A stretch of DNA of 35,092 bases from Cryobacterium zongtaii (GCF_002909375.1 NZ_PPXD01000019.1:2290-37381), one strand, 5' to 3'. Positions 1-8,704 are shown, numbered from the stretch's first letter. A program made the numbers and translations. Notes: generated from the sequence alone by a model not told the origin.

Positions 1-1280
1 CCGAACTCGACCGCGCCCACGTCTTCCACTCCTGGTCCGCCCAGGGTGCACTGAAGCCCCTCGTCATCGCCGGCGGCCTCGGCTGCCGGGTCTGGGACCA
101 CGACGGGCGCAGCTACCTCGACTTCTCCAGTCAGCTGGTCAACGTCAACATCGGCCACCAGCATCCGGCCGTGATCAAGGGCATCATCGAGCAGGCGCAG
201 CTGCTCACCACCATCGCGCCGTCCACCGCCAACCTGGCCCGCGGCGAGGCCGCCAAACGCATCGTCGACCGGGCACCCGACGGCTTCAACAAGGTCTTCT
301 TCACCAACGGCGGTGCGGATGCCAACGAGAACGCCATCAGGATGGCCCGGCTGCACACCGGCCGCGACACCGTGCTCTCCACCTACCGCTCGTACCACGG
401 CAACACCGGCGCGGCCATCGTCGCCACCGGCGACTGGCGCCGCATCCCCAACGAGTTCGCCCGCGGACACGTGCACTTCTTCGGCCCGTACGTCTACCGC
501 AGCGAGTTCTGGGCGACGACGCCCGAGCAGGAATGCGCGAGGGCCCTGCACCACCTGGAGCGGGTCATCCAGAGCGAGGGTGCCACCTCCATCGCGGCCG
601 TGCTGCTCGAGTCCATCCCCGGCACCGCCGGGGTGTTGATGCCGCCGCCGGGCTACCTCGCCGGGGTGCGCGCACTCTGCGACCGGTACGGCATCATGCT
701 GATCCTCGACGAGGTGATGGTGGGCTTCGGCCGCACCGGCCGATGGTTCGCGTTCGACGGCACCGGCGTGGTGCCCGACCTGATCACCTTCGCCAAGGGC
801 GTCAACTCCGGTTACGTGCCCGTCGGCGGGGTGATCATCTCGGACGCCATCGCCGCGGACTTCGACGACACGGTGTTCCCCGGCGGGCTCACCTACAGCG
901 GACATCCGCTGGCGATGGCCTCGATCGTCGCCGCGCTGGACGCCATGGCGGAGGAGGGCATCGTGGCCAACGCCGCCCGGATCGGCACCGAGGCCATCGG
1001 CCCGGGCCTGGCGGCGCTCAAGGCCAAGCACCCGATCATCGGGGAGGTGCGTGGCGAGGGCGTCTTCTGGGCGATCGAGCTCGTGGCCGACCCGGAGAGC
1101 AGGGCGCCCGTGCCGCCGGCGGTGATGGCCCGCATCAAGACCGAGCTGCTGGCCCGCAACCTGCTGCCCTTCATCATGGACAACCGTATCCACGTGGTGC
1201 CGCCCTGCGTCGTGACCGACTCCGAGGTGGCCGAGGCCCTGGCCATCTACGACGAGGTCCTCTCCCTGGACCTTCTCTAA
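1..1280 (+). CDS. Class III (omega) aminotransferase, PLP-dependent, 5' end outside window
   Basis: The reading frame is open from base 3, so the start codon and probably 15-30 residues lie to the left; about 425 residues are visible, close to the usual 440-450. The fold-type I signature is clear: the LILDEVMVGFGRTG strand supplies the PLP-contacting aspartate, and the FAKGVNSGYVP segment carries the Schiff-base lysine (codon 795-797). The family moves an amino group from an omega-amino acid or similar amine to pyruvate or 2-oxoglutarate. Its neighbour 117 bases downstream is methylmalonate-semialdehyde dehydrogenase, so a beta-alanine (or 3-aminoisobutyrate) aminotransferase yielding malonate or methylmalonate semialdehyde is the best inference. 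Substrate cannot be read from the sequence; taurine or GABA transamination remains possible. The internal ATG at 171 is not the start, because conserved family sequence precedes it. Confidence 0.88.
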   Translation, partial: ELDRAHVFHSWSAQGALKPLVIAGGLGCRVWDHDGRSYLDFSSQLVNVNIGHQHPAVIKGIIEQAQLLTTIAPSTANLARGEAAKRIVDRAPDGFNKVFFTNGGADANENAIRMARLHTGRDTVLSTYRSYHGNTGAAIVATGDWRRIPNEFARGHVHFFGPYVYRSEFWATTPEQECARALHHLERVIQSEGATSIAAVLLESIPGTAGVLMPPPGYLAGVRALCDRYGIMLILDEVMVGFGRTGRWFAFDGTGVVPDLITFAKGVNSGYVPVGGVIISDAIAADFDDTVFPGGLTYSGHPLAMASIVAALDAMAEEGIVANAARIGTEAIGPGLAALKAKHPIIGEVRGEGVFWAIELVADPESRAPVPPAVMARIKTELLARNLLPFIMDNRIHVVPPCVVTDSEVAEALAIYDEVLSLDLL

Positions 1281-1291
1281 CAGCCCATCGC

Positions 1292-1367
1292 TGGTCGAGC
1301 TTGTCGAGACCCCGCGACCACATCTCACAACGTAGACACGGTCACCGGATCTCGACAAGCTCGATCA
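1292..1367. repeat. Inverted pair of GGTCGAGCTTGTCGAGACC repeats
   Basis: The left arm (1293-1311) is GGTCGAGCTTGTCGAGACC. The right arm (about 1347-1366) is the same element on the other strand with two changes. Both lie in the gap between the aminotransferase and mmsA and could fold into a long stem. A third copy is at 32173-32191. The right arm and the third copy also share about ten further bases (CCGGTGACC-like), so this is a dispersed element rather than a chance palindrome. Confidence 0.7.
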
Positions 1368-1397
1368 ACGGACAACACCCCAACAGAATCGACTGAC

Positions 1398-2897
1398 ATG
1401 AAAGACCTTCCCGTCCTCACCCACTGGATCGACGGCGCCCCAGGCGCCGGAAGCTCCACGCGCACCGCCCCCGTCTACAACCCCGCCACCGGCGCAGTGC
1501 AGCGCCTGGTCTCCCTGGCCTCCGCGGCCGACGTCGACACCGTTGTCGCGTCGGCCCAGGCCGCCTACCCCGCCTGGCGGGACGCCTCCATTGCCAAGCG
1601 CCAGGGCGTCATGTTCGCCTTCCGCGAGCTCCTCAATGCGCGCAAGGGCGAGCTGGCCGACATCCTCACCAATGAGCACGGCAAGGTCACCTCCGACGCC
1701 CTCGGCGAGATCGCCCGCGGCCTCGAGGTCGTCGAGTTCGCGCTCGGCCTGCCGCACCTGTCCAAGGGCGAGTTCTCCGAGAACGTCTCCACCGGCGTCG
1801 ACGTGTACACCTTGCGCCAACCGCTCGGCGTGGTCGGCATCATCAGCCCGTTCAACTTCCCGGCCATGGTGCCGCTCTGGTTCTTCCCGATCGCCATTGC
1901 CGCGGGCAACACCGTTGTGCTCAAGCCCAGCGAGAAGGACCCGTCCGCCGCGAACTGGCTCGCGGCCCTGATGACAGAGGCCGGCCTGCCCGACGGTGTC
2001 TTCAATGTCGTGCACGGCGACAAGGAGGCCGTCGACGCGCTCCTGGTCAACCCCGACGTGCAGGCCATCTCCTTCGTCGGTTCCACCCCCATCGCCAAGT
2101 ACATCTACGAGACCGCCGCCCACCACGGCAAGCGGGTGCAGGCCCTCGGCGGCGCCAAGAACCACATGCTGGTGCTGCCGGATGCCGACCTCGACCTCGC
2201 CGCGGATGCCGCCGTCAACGCCGGCTTCGGCTCGGCGGGGGAGCGCTGCATGGCCATCAGCGTGATCGTGGCCGTCGAACCCGTCGCCGATGAGCTGATC
2301 TCCAAGATCGCCGACCGCGTCAAGCGACTGAAAGTGGGCGACGGCATGCGCGGCTGCGACATGGGCCCGCTGATCACCGAGGCGCACCGCGATAAAGTCG
2401 CCGGTTACATCGACATCGCCCTGGCCAACGGCGCGGAGGTCGTGATCGACGGTCGCGGCATCGAGGTCGACGGTGAGGCATCCGGCTTCTGGCTCGGCCC
2501 GACCCTGTTCGACAAGGTCAGCCTGGACTCCGCCGTATACACGGACGAGATCTTCGGTCCGGTGCTGAGCGTGCTGCGGGTGGCCAGTTACACCGACGGC
2601 GTGGCCGTCATCAACGCCAGCCGGTACGGCAACGGCACCGCCATCTTCACCAACGACGGTGGGGCGGCCAGGCGCTTCCAGCACGAGGTGCAGGTGGGCA
2701 TGGTCGGCATCAACGTGCCGATCCCCGTACCAGTGGCGTACCACTCGTTCGGCGGCTGGAAGGACTCCCTGTTCGGTGACGCCAAGGCGTACGGCCCCGC
2801 CGGCATCACCTTCTACACCCGGGAGAAGGCCGTCACCGCCCGGTGGCTGGACCCGAGCCACGGCGGCATCAACCTGGGCTTCCCGCAGAACACCTAG
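1398..2897 (+). CDS. mmsA: CoA-acylating methylmalonate-semialdehyde dehydrogenase
   Basis: The 499-residue product has the full length of the MmsA/IolA branch of the aldehyde dehydrogenase superfamily. It oxidises malonate or methylmalonate semialdehyde with NAD and CoA to acetyl- or propionyl-CoA, releasing CO2. Visible signatures are the SPFNFPAMVPLWFFPIAIA segment and the VLKPSEKDP cofactor-binding stretch. The nucleophile is Cys284 in GERCMAIS; the methionine-alanine after the cysteine is typical of MmsA rather than of ordinary aldehyde dehydrogenases. It follows the aminotransferase on the same strand and would take that enzyme's semialdehyde product. No strong ribosome site precedes the ATG at 1398, and the 117-base gap holds an inverted repeat, so expression may be uncoupled from the upstream gene. 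Confidence 0.93.
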   Translation: MKDLPVLTHWIDGAPGAGSSTRTAPVYNPATGAVQRLVSLASAADVDTVVASAQAAYPAWRDASIAKRQGVMFAFRELLNARKGELADILTNEHGKVTSDALGEIARGLEVVEFALGLPHLSKGEFSENVSTGVDVYTLRQPLGVVGIISPFNFPAMVPLWFFPIAIAAGNTVVLKPSEKDPSAANWLAALMTEAGLPDGVFNVVHGDKEAVDALLVNPDVQAISFVGSTPIAKYIYETAAHHGKRVQALGGAKNHMLVLPDADLDLAADAAVNAGFGSAGERCMAISVIVAVEPVADELISKIADRVKRLKVGDGMRGCDMGPLITEAHRDKVAGYIDIALANGAEVVIDGRGIEVDGEASGFWLGPTLFDKVSLDSAVYTDEIFGPVLSVLRVASYTDGVAVINASRYGNGTAIFTNDGGAARRFQHEVQVGMVGINVPIPVPVAYHSFGGWKDSLFGDAKAYGPAGITFYTREKAVTARWLDPSHGGINLGFPQNT

Positions 2898-2905
2898 GTG
2901 AGCAC

Positions 2906-2983
2906 GTAAAGGCGGACTTCTTCCCGACACACCGTGCTCCGCGGCCACCGCACACGGCGATTCGCGACGATCTCCGCCTTTAC
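2906..2983. repeat. 11-bp inverted repeat after mmsA, possible terminator or structured element
   Basis: GTAAAGGCGGA (2906-2916) is exactly complementary to TCCGCCTTTAC (2973-2983). A shorter inner pair, CCGTG (2932-2936) and CACGG (2953-2957), could extend the structure. The arms are 56 bases apart, which is long for an intrinsic terminator, and no T-run follows. It may still end mmsA transcription or may be a small repeat element. Confidence 0.4.
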
Positions 2984-3027
2984 CGATCTGGCGGCCTGAT
3001 CGGCGAGAACTGCCTCGCAGATACCGC

Positions 3028-3033
3028 CATAAT
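3028..3033 (+). promoter_or_regulatory. -10 box (CATAAT) of a probable leaderless transcript for the FGGY kinase
   Basis: CATAAT ends exactly six bases before the ATG at 3040, so transcription would start at or next to the start codon. No Shine-Dalgarno sequence is present. No convincing -35 is visible. Confidence 0.5.
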
Positions 3034-3039
3034 TTAGGT

Positions 3040-4656
3040 ATGACTAGCAACGATGCACTCGACGCCGCCCGGACCGCAATTCTCAGCGGACGGACGTCCC
3101 TGGGGATCGAGCTAGGGTCGACCCGCATCAAGGCCTGCCTGATCGGCGAGGACCCGGCTGACGTCCTCTCCGTCGGCAGCCACGAGTGGGAGAACCAGTT
3201 CGTCGATCGGGTCTGGACGTACTCGTTGGCAGACGTGTGGACGGGCATCCAGGCCGCTCACGCTGCCCTCGTCGCCGATGTCGAAAAGCAGTACGGGGTT
3301 CGCCTGGAAAGCTACAGTGCTGTCGGCGTTTCGGCGATGATGCACGGCTATCTCGCGTTCGACGCCGCCGGCGAGCAGCTGGTTCCGTTCCGCACCTGGC
3401 GCAACACCACCACAGGTCCCGCGGCGACCGAGCTGACCGAGCTGTTCGGCGTGAACATTCCGCTGCGCTGGTCGATCGCACACCTGCACCAGGCGGTCGT
3501 CGACCACGAGCCGCACGTGGCGCAGCTCGACTTCATCACGACCCTCGCCGGCTACGTGCACTGGCAGCTCACCGGCCGCAAGGTCCTGGGCGTCGGCGAT
3601 GCCTCGGGCATGTTCCCCATCGACGCCGCCACCGCGGACTACGACGCCGAGCTCCTCGCCCGGTACGACGGCCTGGTCGCCGAGTCCGCTCCCGACCTCA
3701 ACCTGGCCGCACTCCTGCCCACCGTGCTGGTGGCCGGCCAGCCGGCAGGCGAGCTCACGGCGGCGGGCGCGGCCCTTCTCGACCCGACCGGTGCCCTGCG
3801 TCCAGGCGCCGTGCTGTGCCCGCCCGAGGGTGACGCCGGCACGGGCATGGTCGCGACCTGTTCCGTCGCCCCACGCACCGGCAACGTCAGCGCCGGCACC
3901 AGCATCTTCGCGATGGTTGTGCTCGAACGCCCCCTTAAAAAGGTGCACCACGAGCTCGACCTGGTCACCACCCCGGCCGGCGATCCCGTCGCCATGGTGC
4001 ACTGCAACAACGGGGCAAGCGAGCTCGCCGCGTGGGCCGGGATGTTCGGCCGCTTCGCCGCGGCCAGCGGTAACCCCGTTGCCAGCGACGCGGTATTCGA
4101 CGCCCTGTTCCGTGAGGCGCTCGACGGTGATGCGGATGCCGGCGGCCTGTTGGCCTACAACCACCTGGCCGGCGAGCCCATCGCCGGCCTCACCGAGGGG
4201 CGGCCGCTCTTCGTGCGCACCCCCGACAGCCGGCTCACCCTCGCCAACTTCATGCGCGCGCAGCTCTACGGAGTGTTCGGCACGCTCAGCCTCGGTATGC
4301 GCGTTCTCGCCGAGGAGGGCGTCGAACTCGACGCGATGTTCGCGCACGGTGGGCTCTTCCGCACCGCCGGTGTCGCCCAGCGATTCCTCGCCGGCGCCTT
4401 GGATGCCCCGGTCTCGGTCGCCGAGACGGCATCGGAGGGCGGCGCCTGGGGCATCGCGGTCCTGGCGTCCTACACGGCGGCCACAGCATCCGGCGTCGAC
4501 CTCGACCTGGACGGGTACCTGCGTGAGCGAGTGTTCGTGGGGCAAGAATTCGAGACCGTCGCCCCGGACCCTGTCGACGTCGCCGGCTTCGCCGACTACC
4601 TGGACCGCTACCACGCGGGTCTTGCCGTCGAACGGGCTGCCGTCGACACGCTCTGA
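3040..4656 (+). CDS. FGGY-family carbohydrate kinase, substrate unknown
   Basis: The 538-residue protein has the two actin-like ATPase lobes of the FGGY sugar kinases. The N-lobe phosphate-1 loop reads GIELGSTRIKACLIG (about residues 22-36). The substrate-side segment is GVSAMMHGYLAFD. The C-lobe has an ATP-binding stretch, GNVSAGTSIFAMVVLE, and the C-terminal ASEGGAWGIAVLA motif of the family. It should phosphorylate a sugar or polyol with ATP in the cytoplasm. At 538 residues it is longer than glycerol or xylulose kinases and nearer in size to ribulokinases, but the substrate cannot be assigned. The xylose-type ABC importer lies 4.5 kb downstream, not in one operon. The gene seems to stand alone, and the ATG directly follows a -10 box. 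Confidence 0.85.
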   Translation: MTSNDALDAARTAILSGRTSLGIELGSTRIKACLIGEDPADVLSVGSHEWENQFVDRVWTYSLADVWTGIQAAHAALVADVEKQYGVRLESYSAVGVSAMMHGYLAFDAAGEQLVPFRTWRNTTTGPAATELTELFGVNIPLRWSIAHLHQAVVDHEPHVAQLDFITTLAGYVHWQLTGRKVLGVGDASGMFPIDAATADYDAELLARYDGLVAESAPDLNLAALLPTVLVAGQPAGELTAAGAALLDPTGALRPGAVLCPPEGDAGTGMVATCSVAPRTGNVSAGTSIFAMVVLERPLKKVHHELDLVTTPAGDPVAMVHCNNGASELAAWAGMFGRFAAASGNPVASDAVFDALFREALDGDADAGGLLAYNHLAGEPIAGLTEGRPLFVRTPDSRLTLANFMRAQLYGVFGTLSLGMRVLAEEGVELDAMFAHGGLFRTAGVAQRFLAGALDAPVSVAETASEGGAWGIAVLASYTAATASGVDLDLDGYLRERVFVGQEFETVAPDPVDVAGFADYLDRYHAGLAVERAAVDTL

Positions 4657-4745
4657 GCCGAGCTCCACCGCACACGTCCCCATTGCGACGCGGCTGCACG
4701 AATTGCCGCAGCCTGAATCGTCCCAGTGAGCTGTGGCATTGGGCA

Positions 4746-4751
4746 TAGGCT
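4746..4751 (+). promoter_or_regulatory. -10 box (TAGGCT), probable leaderless start of the membrane protein gene
   Basis: TAGGCT is followed by exactly six bases and then the ATG at 4758. There is no Shine-Dalgarno sequence, in keeping with a leaderless mRNA. Confidence 0.5.
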
Positions 4752-4757
4752 CTGGCC

Positions 4758-5219
4758 ATGCTTCGCATCCGAAAGACGCGGTGGAAGGTCGCCTACATTG
4801 CCGCCGGTCTGACCGTATTGGCACTCAACAGCGCGGCCTTTCCGCACACCGTCACGAATCCGATTTTTGCGGTGGAGGGCATCCTGCTGTACCTGCTCCT
4901 CTATTTCGGTGGTGTGCGGTCCTTCCGTGGTGCAGACGAGCCGGTTGAGCCGCCACGCGCCTGGTGGCGGATGACCTCGCGACCACGGGCTGGCTTCGTG
5001 GTCGGATCGTTGCTGGTCCTGAGCGTCGCCAACTGGATGTTCTCGGTCGCCACGGGGGCGACCGACGTGGCACTCGCAGGCGTGCTCGGTGTGATCGCTG
5101 ATGCGTTGCTGGCTTTCCTGTACTTCAGGTCCTCGGTCCGGCTGCACCGAGTGCCCCCTCGCATCGTGCCCCAGCGAACGGTCCAGGACCCGCCGCAGTG
5201 GAAACCCATCAGGCGTTGA
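4758..5219 (+). CDS. Small four-helix membrane protein of unknown function
   Basis: I do not recognise a family for this 153-residue protein. Four hydrophobic stretches fit membrane helices: about residues 11-28, 34-53, 79-98 and 103-122. Charged linkers (RSFRGADEPVEPPR between helices 2 and 3) and a basic proline-rich tail ending RTVQDPPQWKPIRR separate or follow them. The start is supported by the -10 box six bases upstream. The downstream P-loop kinase pseudogene begins 15 bases after this stop, or overlaps it if its earlier ATG at 5198 is used, so the two were probably cotranscribed. No catalytic residues or transporter motifs are visible. Confidence 0.7.
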   Translation: MLRIRKTRWKVAYIAAGLTVLALNSAAFPHTVTNPIFAVEGILLYLLLYFGGVRSFRGADEPVEPPRAWWRMTSRPRAGFVVGSLLVLSVANWMFSVATGATDVALAGVLGVIADALLAFLYFRSSVRLHRVPPRIVPQRTVQDPPQWKPIRR

Positions 5220-5233
5220 CCGGTGCGCCCGCG

Positions 5234-5814
5234 ATGAGTCGGACGGCCATGCTCTCCGCCGACGGTGCCCTTCCGCTTCGGCCCCGCCGAGTGCTGGTTG
5301 CCGGGGTGTCCGGCACGGGCAAAACTACCCTCGCCGCGCGGATCGCCGTGATCACCGGGGGCGCACACACGGAGATCGACGCGCTGTTCCACGGCCCGAA
5401 GTGGGTGCCCCGGCCCGAATTCGCCGATGATGTGCGAGGCTTCATCGCCGCGGAGTCATGGACGACCGAATGGCAGTACAGCGCCGCCCGCGAGGTGCTT
5501 GCCGAACGTGCCGATCTGCTCGTGTGGCTCGATCTGCCGTTCTGCGCGTCACGCTTCCCCGGGTGATCCGCCGTACCATCCGCCGCCGGGTTCGTCGCGA
5601 GGAGTTGTGGAACGGCAACGTCGAGCCACCCATCCGCACGCTGCTCAGTGACCGTGAGCACATCGTGCGGTGGGCGATCTCGACCCGGCGGAAATACGAC
5701 GAACGGGTGCCGGCGCTGGACCTTGCGCACCCCCACCTCGTCGTCGTGAGGCTGCGATCGCAGCGTGAGGTCGAGCGGTGGCTGGGCGGGGCTCTCGCTG
5801 ACGCGGTGCGCTAG
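5234..5814 (+). pseudogene. Frameshifted P-loop nucleoside/adenylate-kinase-like protein
   Basis: The first half reads LVAGVSGTGKTTLAARIA, a Walker A P-loop, followed by TEIDALFHGPKWVPRPEF and LVWLDLPF. The frame then stops at 5564-5566. From about 5548 the neighbouring frame continues the same protein: VTLPRVIRRTIRRRVR, then EELWNGNVEP, a WAISTRRKYDERVP segment and an LVVVRLRSQREVERWL end. Joining the frames restores a protein of about 193 residues of the kind annotated as AAA-family or adenylate-kinase-like ATPases (topology modulation type). The loss of one base near 5541-5547, for example a G from a TGG codon, explains the break. It may be a real mutation or a sequencing error. The start at 5234 is preferred; an in-frame ATG at 5198 would overlap the upstream gene. 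Confidence 0.78.
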
Positions 5815-5841
5815 CGGGGCACCGCCGGTGCGGTGGGCCGG

Positions 5842-6087
5842 TTAGTCCGGCGGCTCAACGTGCTCGCCGAACGGCGGAAGGTTGATGTCTTCCTCGTTGA
5901 CCTCCACGTCCCCGAAATCGTCCGGTCCGCCCGTGCCCGGCGCCACCTTCACCTTGTCCGCGACGTCCGGGTCGACAGCCGCCGGCGGTGACTCGTCCTG
6001 TTTGGCTTGCGTCTCCGTTTCACTCGCCGGACTGTAGCTCGTGTCCTTGCGGGTCTGGTCGCTGTCGCCCAGGTCCTTGCCCGACAT
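5842..6087 (-). CDS. Small acidic, probably disordered protein of unknown function
   Basis: An 81-residue protein rich in Asp, Glu, Ser, Thr and Pro, with no hydrophobic core, cysteines or recognisable domain. Its C-terminal half is strongly acidic (DFGDVEVNEEDINLPPFGEH). The chosen ATG at 6087 has a good ribosome site, GGGAGGA, about seven bases upstream; the longer frame to 6126 lacks one. It converges with the kinase pseudogene and diverges from the ROK regulator. Composition suggests a soluble, unfolded protein, but no function can be given. Confidence 0.6.
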   Translation of the reverse strand: MSGKDLGDSDQTRKDTSYSPASETETQAKQDESPPAAVDPDVADKVKVAPGTGGPDDFGDVEVNEEDINLPPFGEHVEPPD

Positions 6088-6217
6088 ACCTTGGTCCTCC
6101 CGAATCGTGGTCCGAATCTGGCACAAGCATGCACCGCCGATGCCTTCCTGACTACCTGTGGAACGTCCAGGGATCCCGCCCGGCGCGAAAGCTTGCCCGT
6201 CCTGGTGGTCTCGGCAG

Positions 6218-6223
6218 TATCGT
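6218..6223 (+). promoter_or_regulatory. -10 box (TATCGT) upstream of the ROK regulator
   Basis: TATCGT lies seven bases before the GTG at 6231 and fits a leaderless start. No Shine-Dalgarno sequence is seen between them. Confidence 0.4.
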
Positions 6224-6230
6224 GTCTCCT

Positions 6231-7520
6231 GTGAGCAGCCGCCGCAATCCCGGGTCGCAGTCGTCCCTGCGTGAGGCCAACCGCGCCCGCATCCTCGACG
6301 CGATCACCCACCACGGCGCCCTCACCCAGGTGGAACTGGCCGCGGTCACCGGGCTGTCGCCGGCCACGGTGTCCAACATCGTCAAGGAGCAGGCCGCCGC
6401 CGGGGTGCTGGCGACCACGCCCACGTCCCGCAGCGGCCGTCGCGCGGTGCGAGTCACCCTCGCCAGGGAACTGGGCCTGGTGGTGGGCCTGCACGTGGCG
6501 AACCGGCAACTGCGGCTGGCGCTGGCCGACGCCGGCCACCAGGTGCTGGCCGAGCGGATGCTGCCGCTGGCCCGCGATCACCGCGCCGACAGTGAACTCG
6601 ACAGGGTGATGCTGCTCATCCGGGACATGGCCGAGTCGGTGGGCGCCGGCCTCGACGAGGTGCTCGCGGTGGGGGTGGGTCTGGCCGCCCCTGTCGACCC
6701 GCGTACCGGCCTCATCGCCACAGCCGGCTTGCTGCGCGGCTGGGACGGGGTGCCCGTCGCCGAGGAACTCGAGTCGCGGCTGCACCGGCCGGTGTTCGTC
6801 GACAACGAGGCCAACCTCGGTGCACTCGCTGAGTACCGCATCGGCGCGGCCCAGGGCGTCCGGCAAGCGGCCTATCTGCGCCTGTCGCACGGCGTGGGCG
6901 CCGGCCTGATCGTGGACGGCCGGGTCTATCGCGGCGGTAGCGGCAAGGCCGGAGAGATCGGTCACGTCACCCTCGACGAGCAGGGCCTGGTCTGCCGATG
7001 CGGCAACCGCGGCTGCCTGGAGACCCTGGTGGGAGCCTCGGCGCTGGCCGCGAAGTTCCCCGGCAGCCACGGCGAGGTCAAGCTGCGCGACGTCGTGCTG
7101 CGCGCCGACGCGGGCGAGGCCCTGGCGCGCCGGGTGATCGCCGATGCCGGCCGGCACCTGGGTATCGCGCTCGCGGGTCTGAGCAACCTCATCGACCCGC
7201 ACCGCATCGTGGTCGGCGGTGAGCTGGCCGAAGCCGGCGAGATGCTGCTCAGCCCCCTGCGGCACGCTCTGGAACGCTCCACCCTGGCCACCGCAGCCGG
7301 GGTGCCCGAGGTGGTCAAGGGCGAGCTGGGGGAGCGGGCCGAGTTGCTCGGCGCGGTGCTCTTCGCCATCGATCGCGCCCAGATCACGGCGGGCCGCACC
7401 GACGGCCCGATCCGCACCGTGGCGGCCGCCCCGGCCCCCGATATCCTGCCGGGGATCGGTGGCATCCTGCCCGGTCTGTCCCCGCAAATATCGCCCGAAA
7501 GGGGCGGTCTGGCCTCTTGA
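6231..7520 (+). CDS. ROK-family transcriptional repressor, probable regulator of the xylose-type importer
   Basis: A 429-residue protein with an N-terminal winged helix (about residues 15-75; ALTQVELAAVTGLSPATVSNIV is the helix-turn-helix) fused to a ROK sugar-binding domain. ROK hallmarks are GVGLAAPVDPRTGLI, VDNEANLGALAEY and the zinc motif CRCGNRGCLE. The domain order matches XylR/NagC-type repressors, which release DNA on binding a sugar or sugar phosphate. It sits 80 bases before xylF on the same strand, so local control of the importer is the natural inference. GTG 6231 is chosen because a -10 box lies just upstream; the open frame runs much further back but has no family sequence there. 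A glycine- and proline-rich C-terminal tail of about 45 residues beyond the ROK core is unusual. Confidence 0.88.
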   Translation: MSSRRNPGSQSSLREANRARILDAITHHGALTQVELAAVTGLSPATVSNIVKEQAAAGVLATTPTSRSGRRAVRVTLARELGLVVGLHVANRQLRLALADAGHQVLAERMLPLARDHRADSELDRVMLLIRDMAESVGAGLDEVLAVGVGLAAPVDPRTGLIATAGLLRGWDGVPVAEELESRLHRPVFVDNEANLGALAEYRIGAAQGVRQAAYLRLSHGVGAGLIVDGRVYRGGSGKAGEIGHVTLDEQGLVCRCGNRGCLETLVGASALAAKFPGSHGEVKLRDVVLRADAGEALARRVIADAGRHLGIALAGLSNLIDPHRIVVGGELAEAGEMLLSPLRHALERSTLATAAGVPEVVKGELGERAELLGAVLFAIDRAQITAGRTDGPIRTVAAAPAPDILPGIGGILPGLSPQISPERGGLAS

Positions 7521-7529
7521 GTTCAAGCC

Positions 7530-7558
7530 TTGACGGCATTTGGCACCGGGGCCATGCT
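7530..7558 (+). promoter_or_regulatory. Promoter of the xylFGH operon (TTGACG - 17 bp - CATGCT)
   Basis: TTGACG (7530-7535) and CATGCT (7553-7558) are spaced by 17 bases, the best sigma-70-type promoter in the window. It begins ten bases after the ROK stop codon and about 40 bases before the xylF start. A repressor binding here could block it. Confidence 0.5.
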
Positions 7559-7600
7559 CGTTACACCGCCAACGAGGGTGGTCACAGTAGGAGGCACATC

Positions 7601-8689
7601 ATGAGAAAACCCAGGAAGAGGTTCGCGCTCCTGTCGATCGCATTGATCGCGACCGCGGGTGCTCTGACCGCGTGCACCACCGGCGACGACGGCGGCAGCG
7701 ACGACGGCGGCGGCGGGTCCGGCGACGCCATCAAGATCGGCCTGCTCCTCCCCGAATCCCAGACCGCCCGGTACGAGAAATTCGACCGCCCGCTGTTCGA
7801 AGAACACCTGGCGACCCTGGGCGACTACGAAGTCGTCTACGCCAACGCCGACCAGGATGCCTCGAAGCAGCAACAGCAGGCTGAATCCGCCCTCACCGAG
7901 GGCATCGAGGTCATGGTTCTCGACCCCGTCGACGGTGCGGCGGCAGCCAGCATCGTCGCGAACGCCGCCGCGCAGGACGTTCCGGTGATCGCCTACGACA
8001 GGTTCATCGAGGGTGGCCAGATCGCTTACTACATCTCCTTCGACAACGAACAGGTCGGTGTTCTCCAGGGTGAAGCCCTCGTGGAGCGGCTCCAGGCCGA
8101 CGGTACGACCACCGGCATCATCATGATCAACGGGTCGCCCACCGACGGCAACGCGACGCTGTTCAAGGAAGGCGCCCACTCGGTCATCGACGCAAGCGGC
8201 ATTCCGATCCTGGCCGAGTTCGACACGCCGGACTGGAGTGCCGAGGAGGCTCAGACCTTCGCGGCCGGCCAGATCGGTCAGTTCAGTGACCAGATCTCGG
8301 GCGTCTACGCGGCCAACGACGGTACGGCAGGCGGCGCCATCGCGGCACTGCGGGCCGCCGGAGTCGACCCGATCCCCCCGGTCACCGGTCAGGACGCCGA
8401 GCTCACCGGCATCCAGCGCATCGTCGCCGGCGACCAATTCATGACGGTCTACAAGGCGATCAAACTGGAAGCGGAGTTGGCTGCCGAGGTGGCCGACCAG
8501 CTGGCCCGCGGCGAAACGCCGGAGGGAGACACCGAGGTTGACGGCATCCCCGCGACCCTGCTCACCCCGGTCGTCGTCACCGTCGACAACATTGCCGACA
8601 CCGTGATCGCCGACGATTTCTACACCGTCGACGAGATCTGCACCGCTGAATACGCGGACGCCTGCGCGGCGGCCGCCGGCCTGCAGTAA
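7601..8689 (+). CDS. xylF: Xylose-type ABC transporter substrate-binding lipoprotein
   Basis: A 362-residue periplasmic-binding-protein-like lipoprotein. The signal peptide has basic residues (MRKPRKR), a hydrophobic stretch and a lipobox with Cys25 (LTAC), then a flexible Gly/Asp/Ser linker. The mature part follows E. coli XylF closely: YISFDNEQVGVLQ, NGSPTDGNATLF, the ANDGTAGGAIAAL segment, a GQDAELTGIQRI segment, then MTVYKAIKLEAELAAEVA and LLTPVVVTVDNIADTVI. It should bind a pentose, most likely D-xylose, outside the membrane and deliver it to XylH. The start is fixed by AGGAGG seven bases before ATG 7601. It is the first gene of xylFGH, and a strong hairpin after it probably raises its yield relative to xylGH. 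Confidence 0.92.
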   Translation: MRKPRKRFALLSIALIATAGALTACTTGDDGGSDDGGGGSGDAIKIGLLLPESQTARYEKFDRPLFEEHLATLGDYEVVYANADQDASKQQQQAESALTEGIEVMVLDPVDGAAAASIVANAAAQDVPVIAYDRFIEGGQIAYYISFDNEQVGVLQGEALVERLQADGTTTGIIMINGSPTDGNATLFKEGAHSVIDASGIPILAEFDTPDWSAEEAQTFAAGQIGQFSDQISGVYAANDGTAGGAIAALRAAGVDPIPPVTGQDAELTGIQRIVAGDQFMTVYKAIKLEAELAAEVADQLARGETPEGDTEVDGIPATLLTPVVVTVDNIADTVIADDFYTVDEICTAEYADACAAAAGLQ

Positions 8690-8704
8690 GGCGGTGCCCC
8701 AGAC

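Noticed and set aside
1365..3248. A 627-codon minus-strand frame opposite mmsA
   Set aside because: It overlaps the clear MmsA protein entirely and has shadow-type composition.
4692..4713. A terminator after the FGGY kinase (GGCTGC/GCAGCC)
   Set aside because: The stem is only 6 bp with a 10-base loop and no T-run, so it is not distinguishable from chance.
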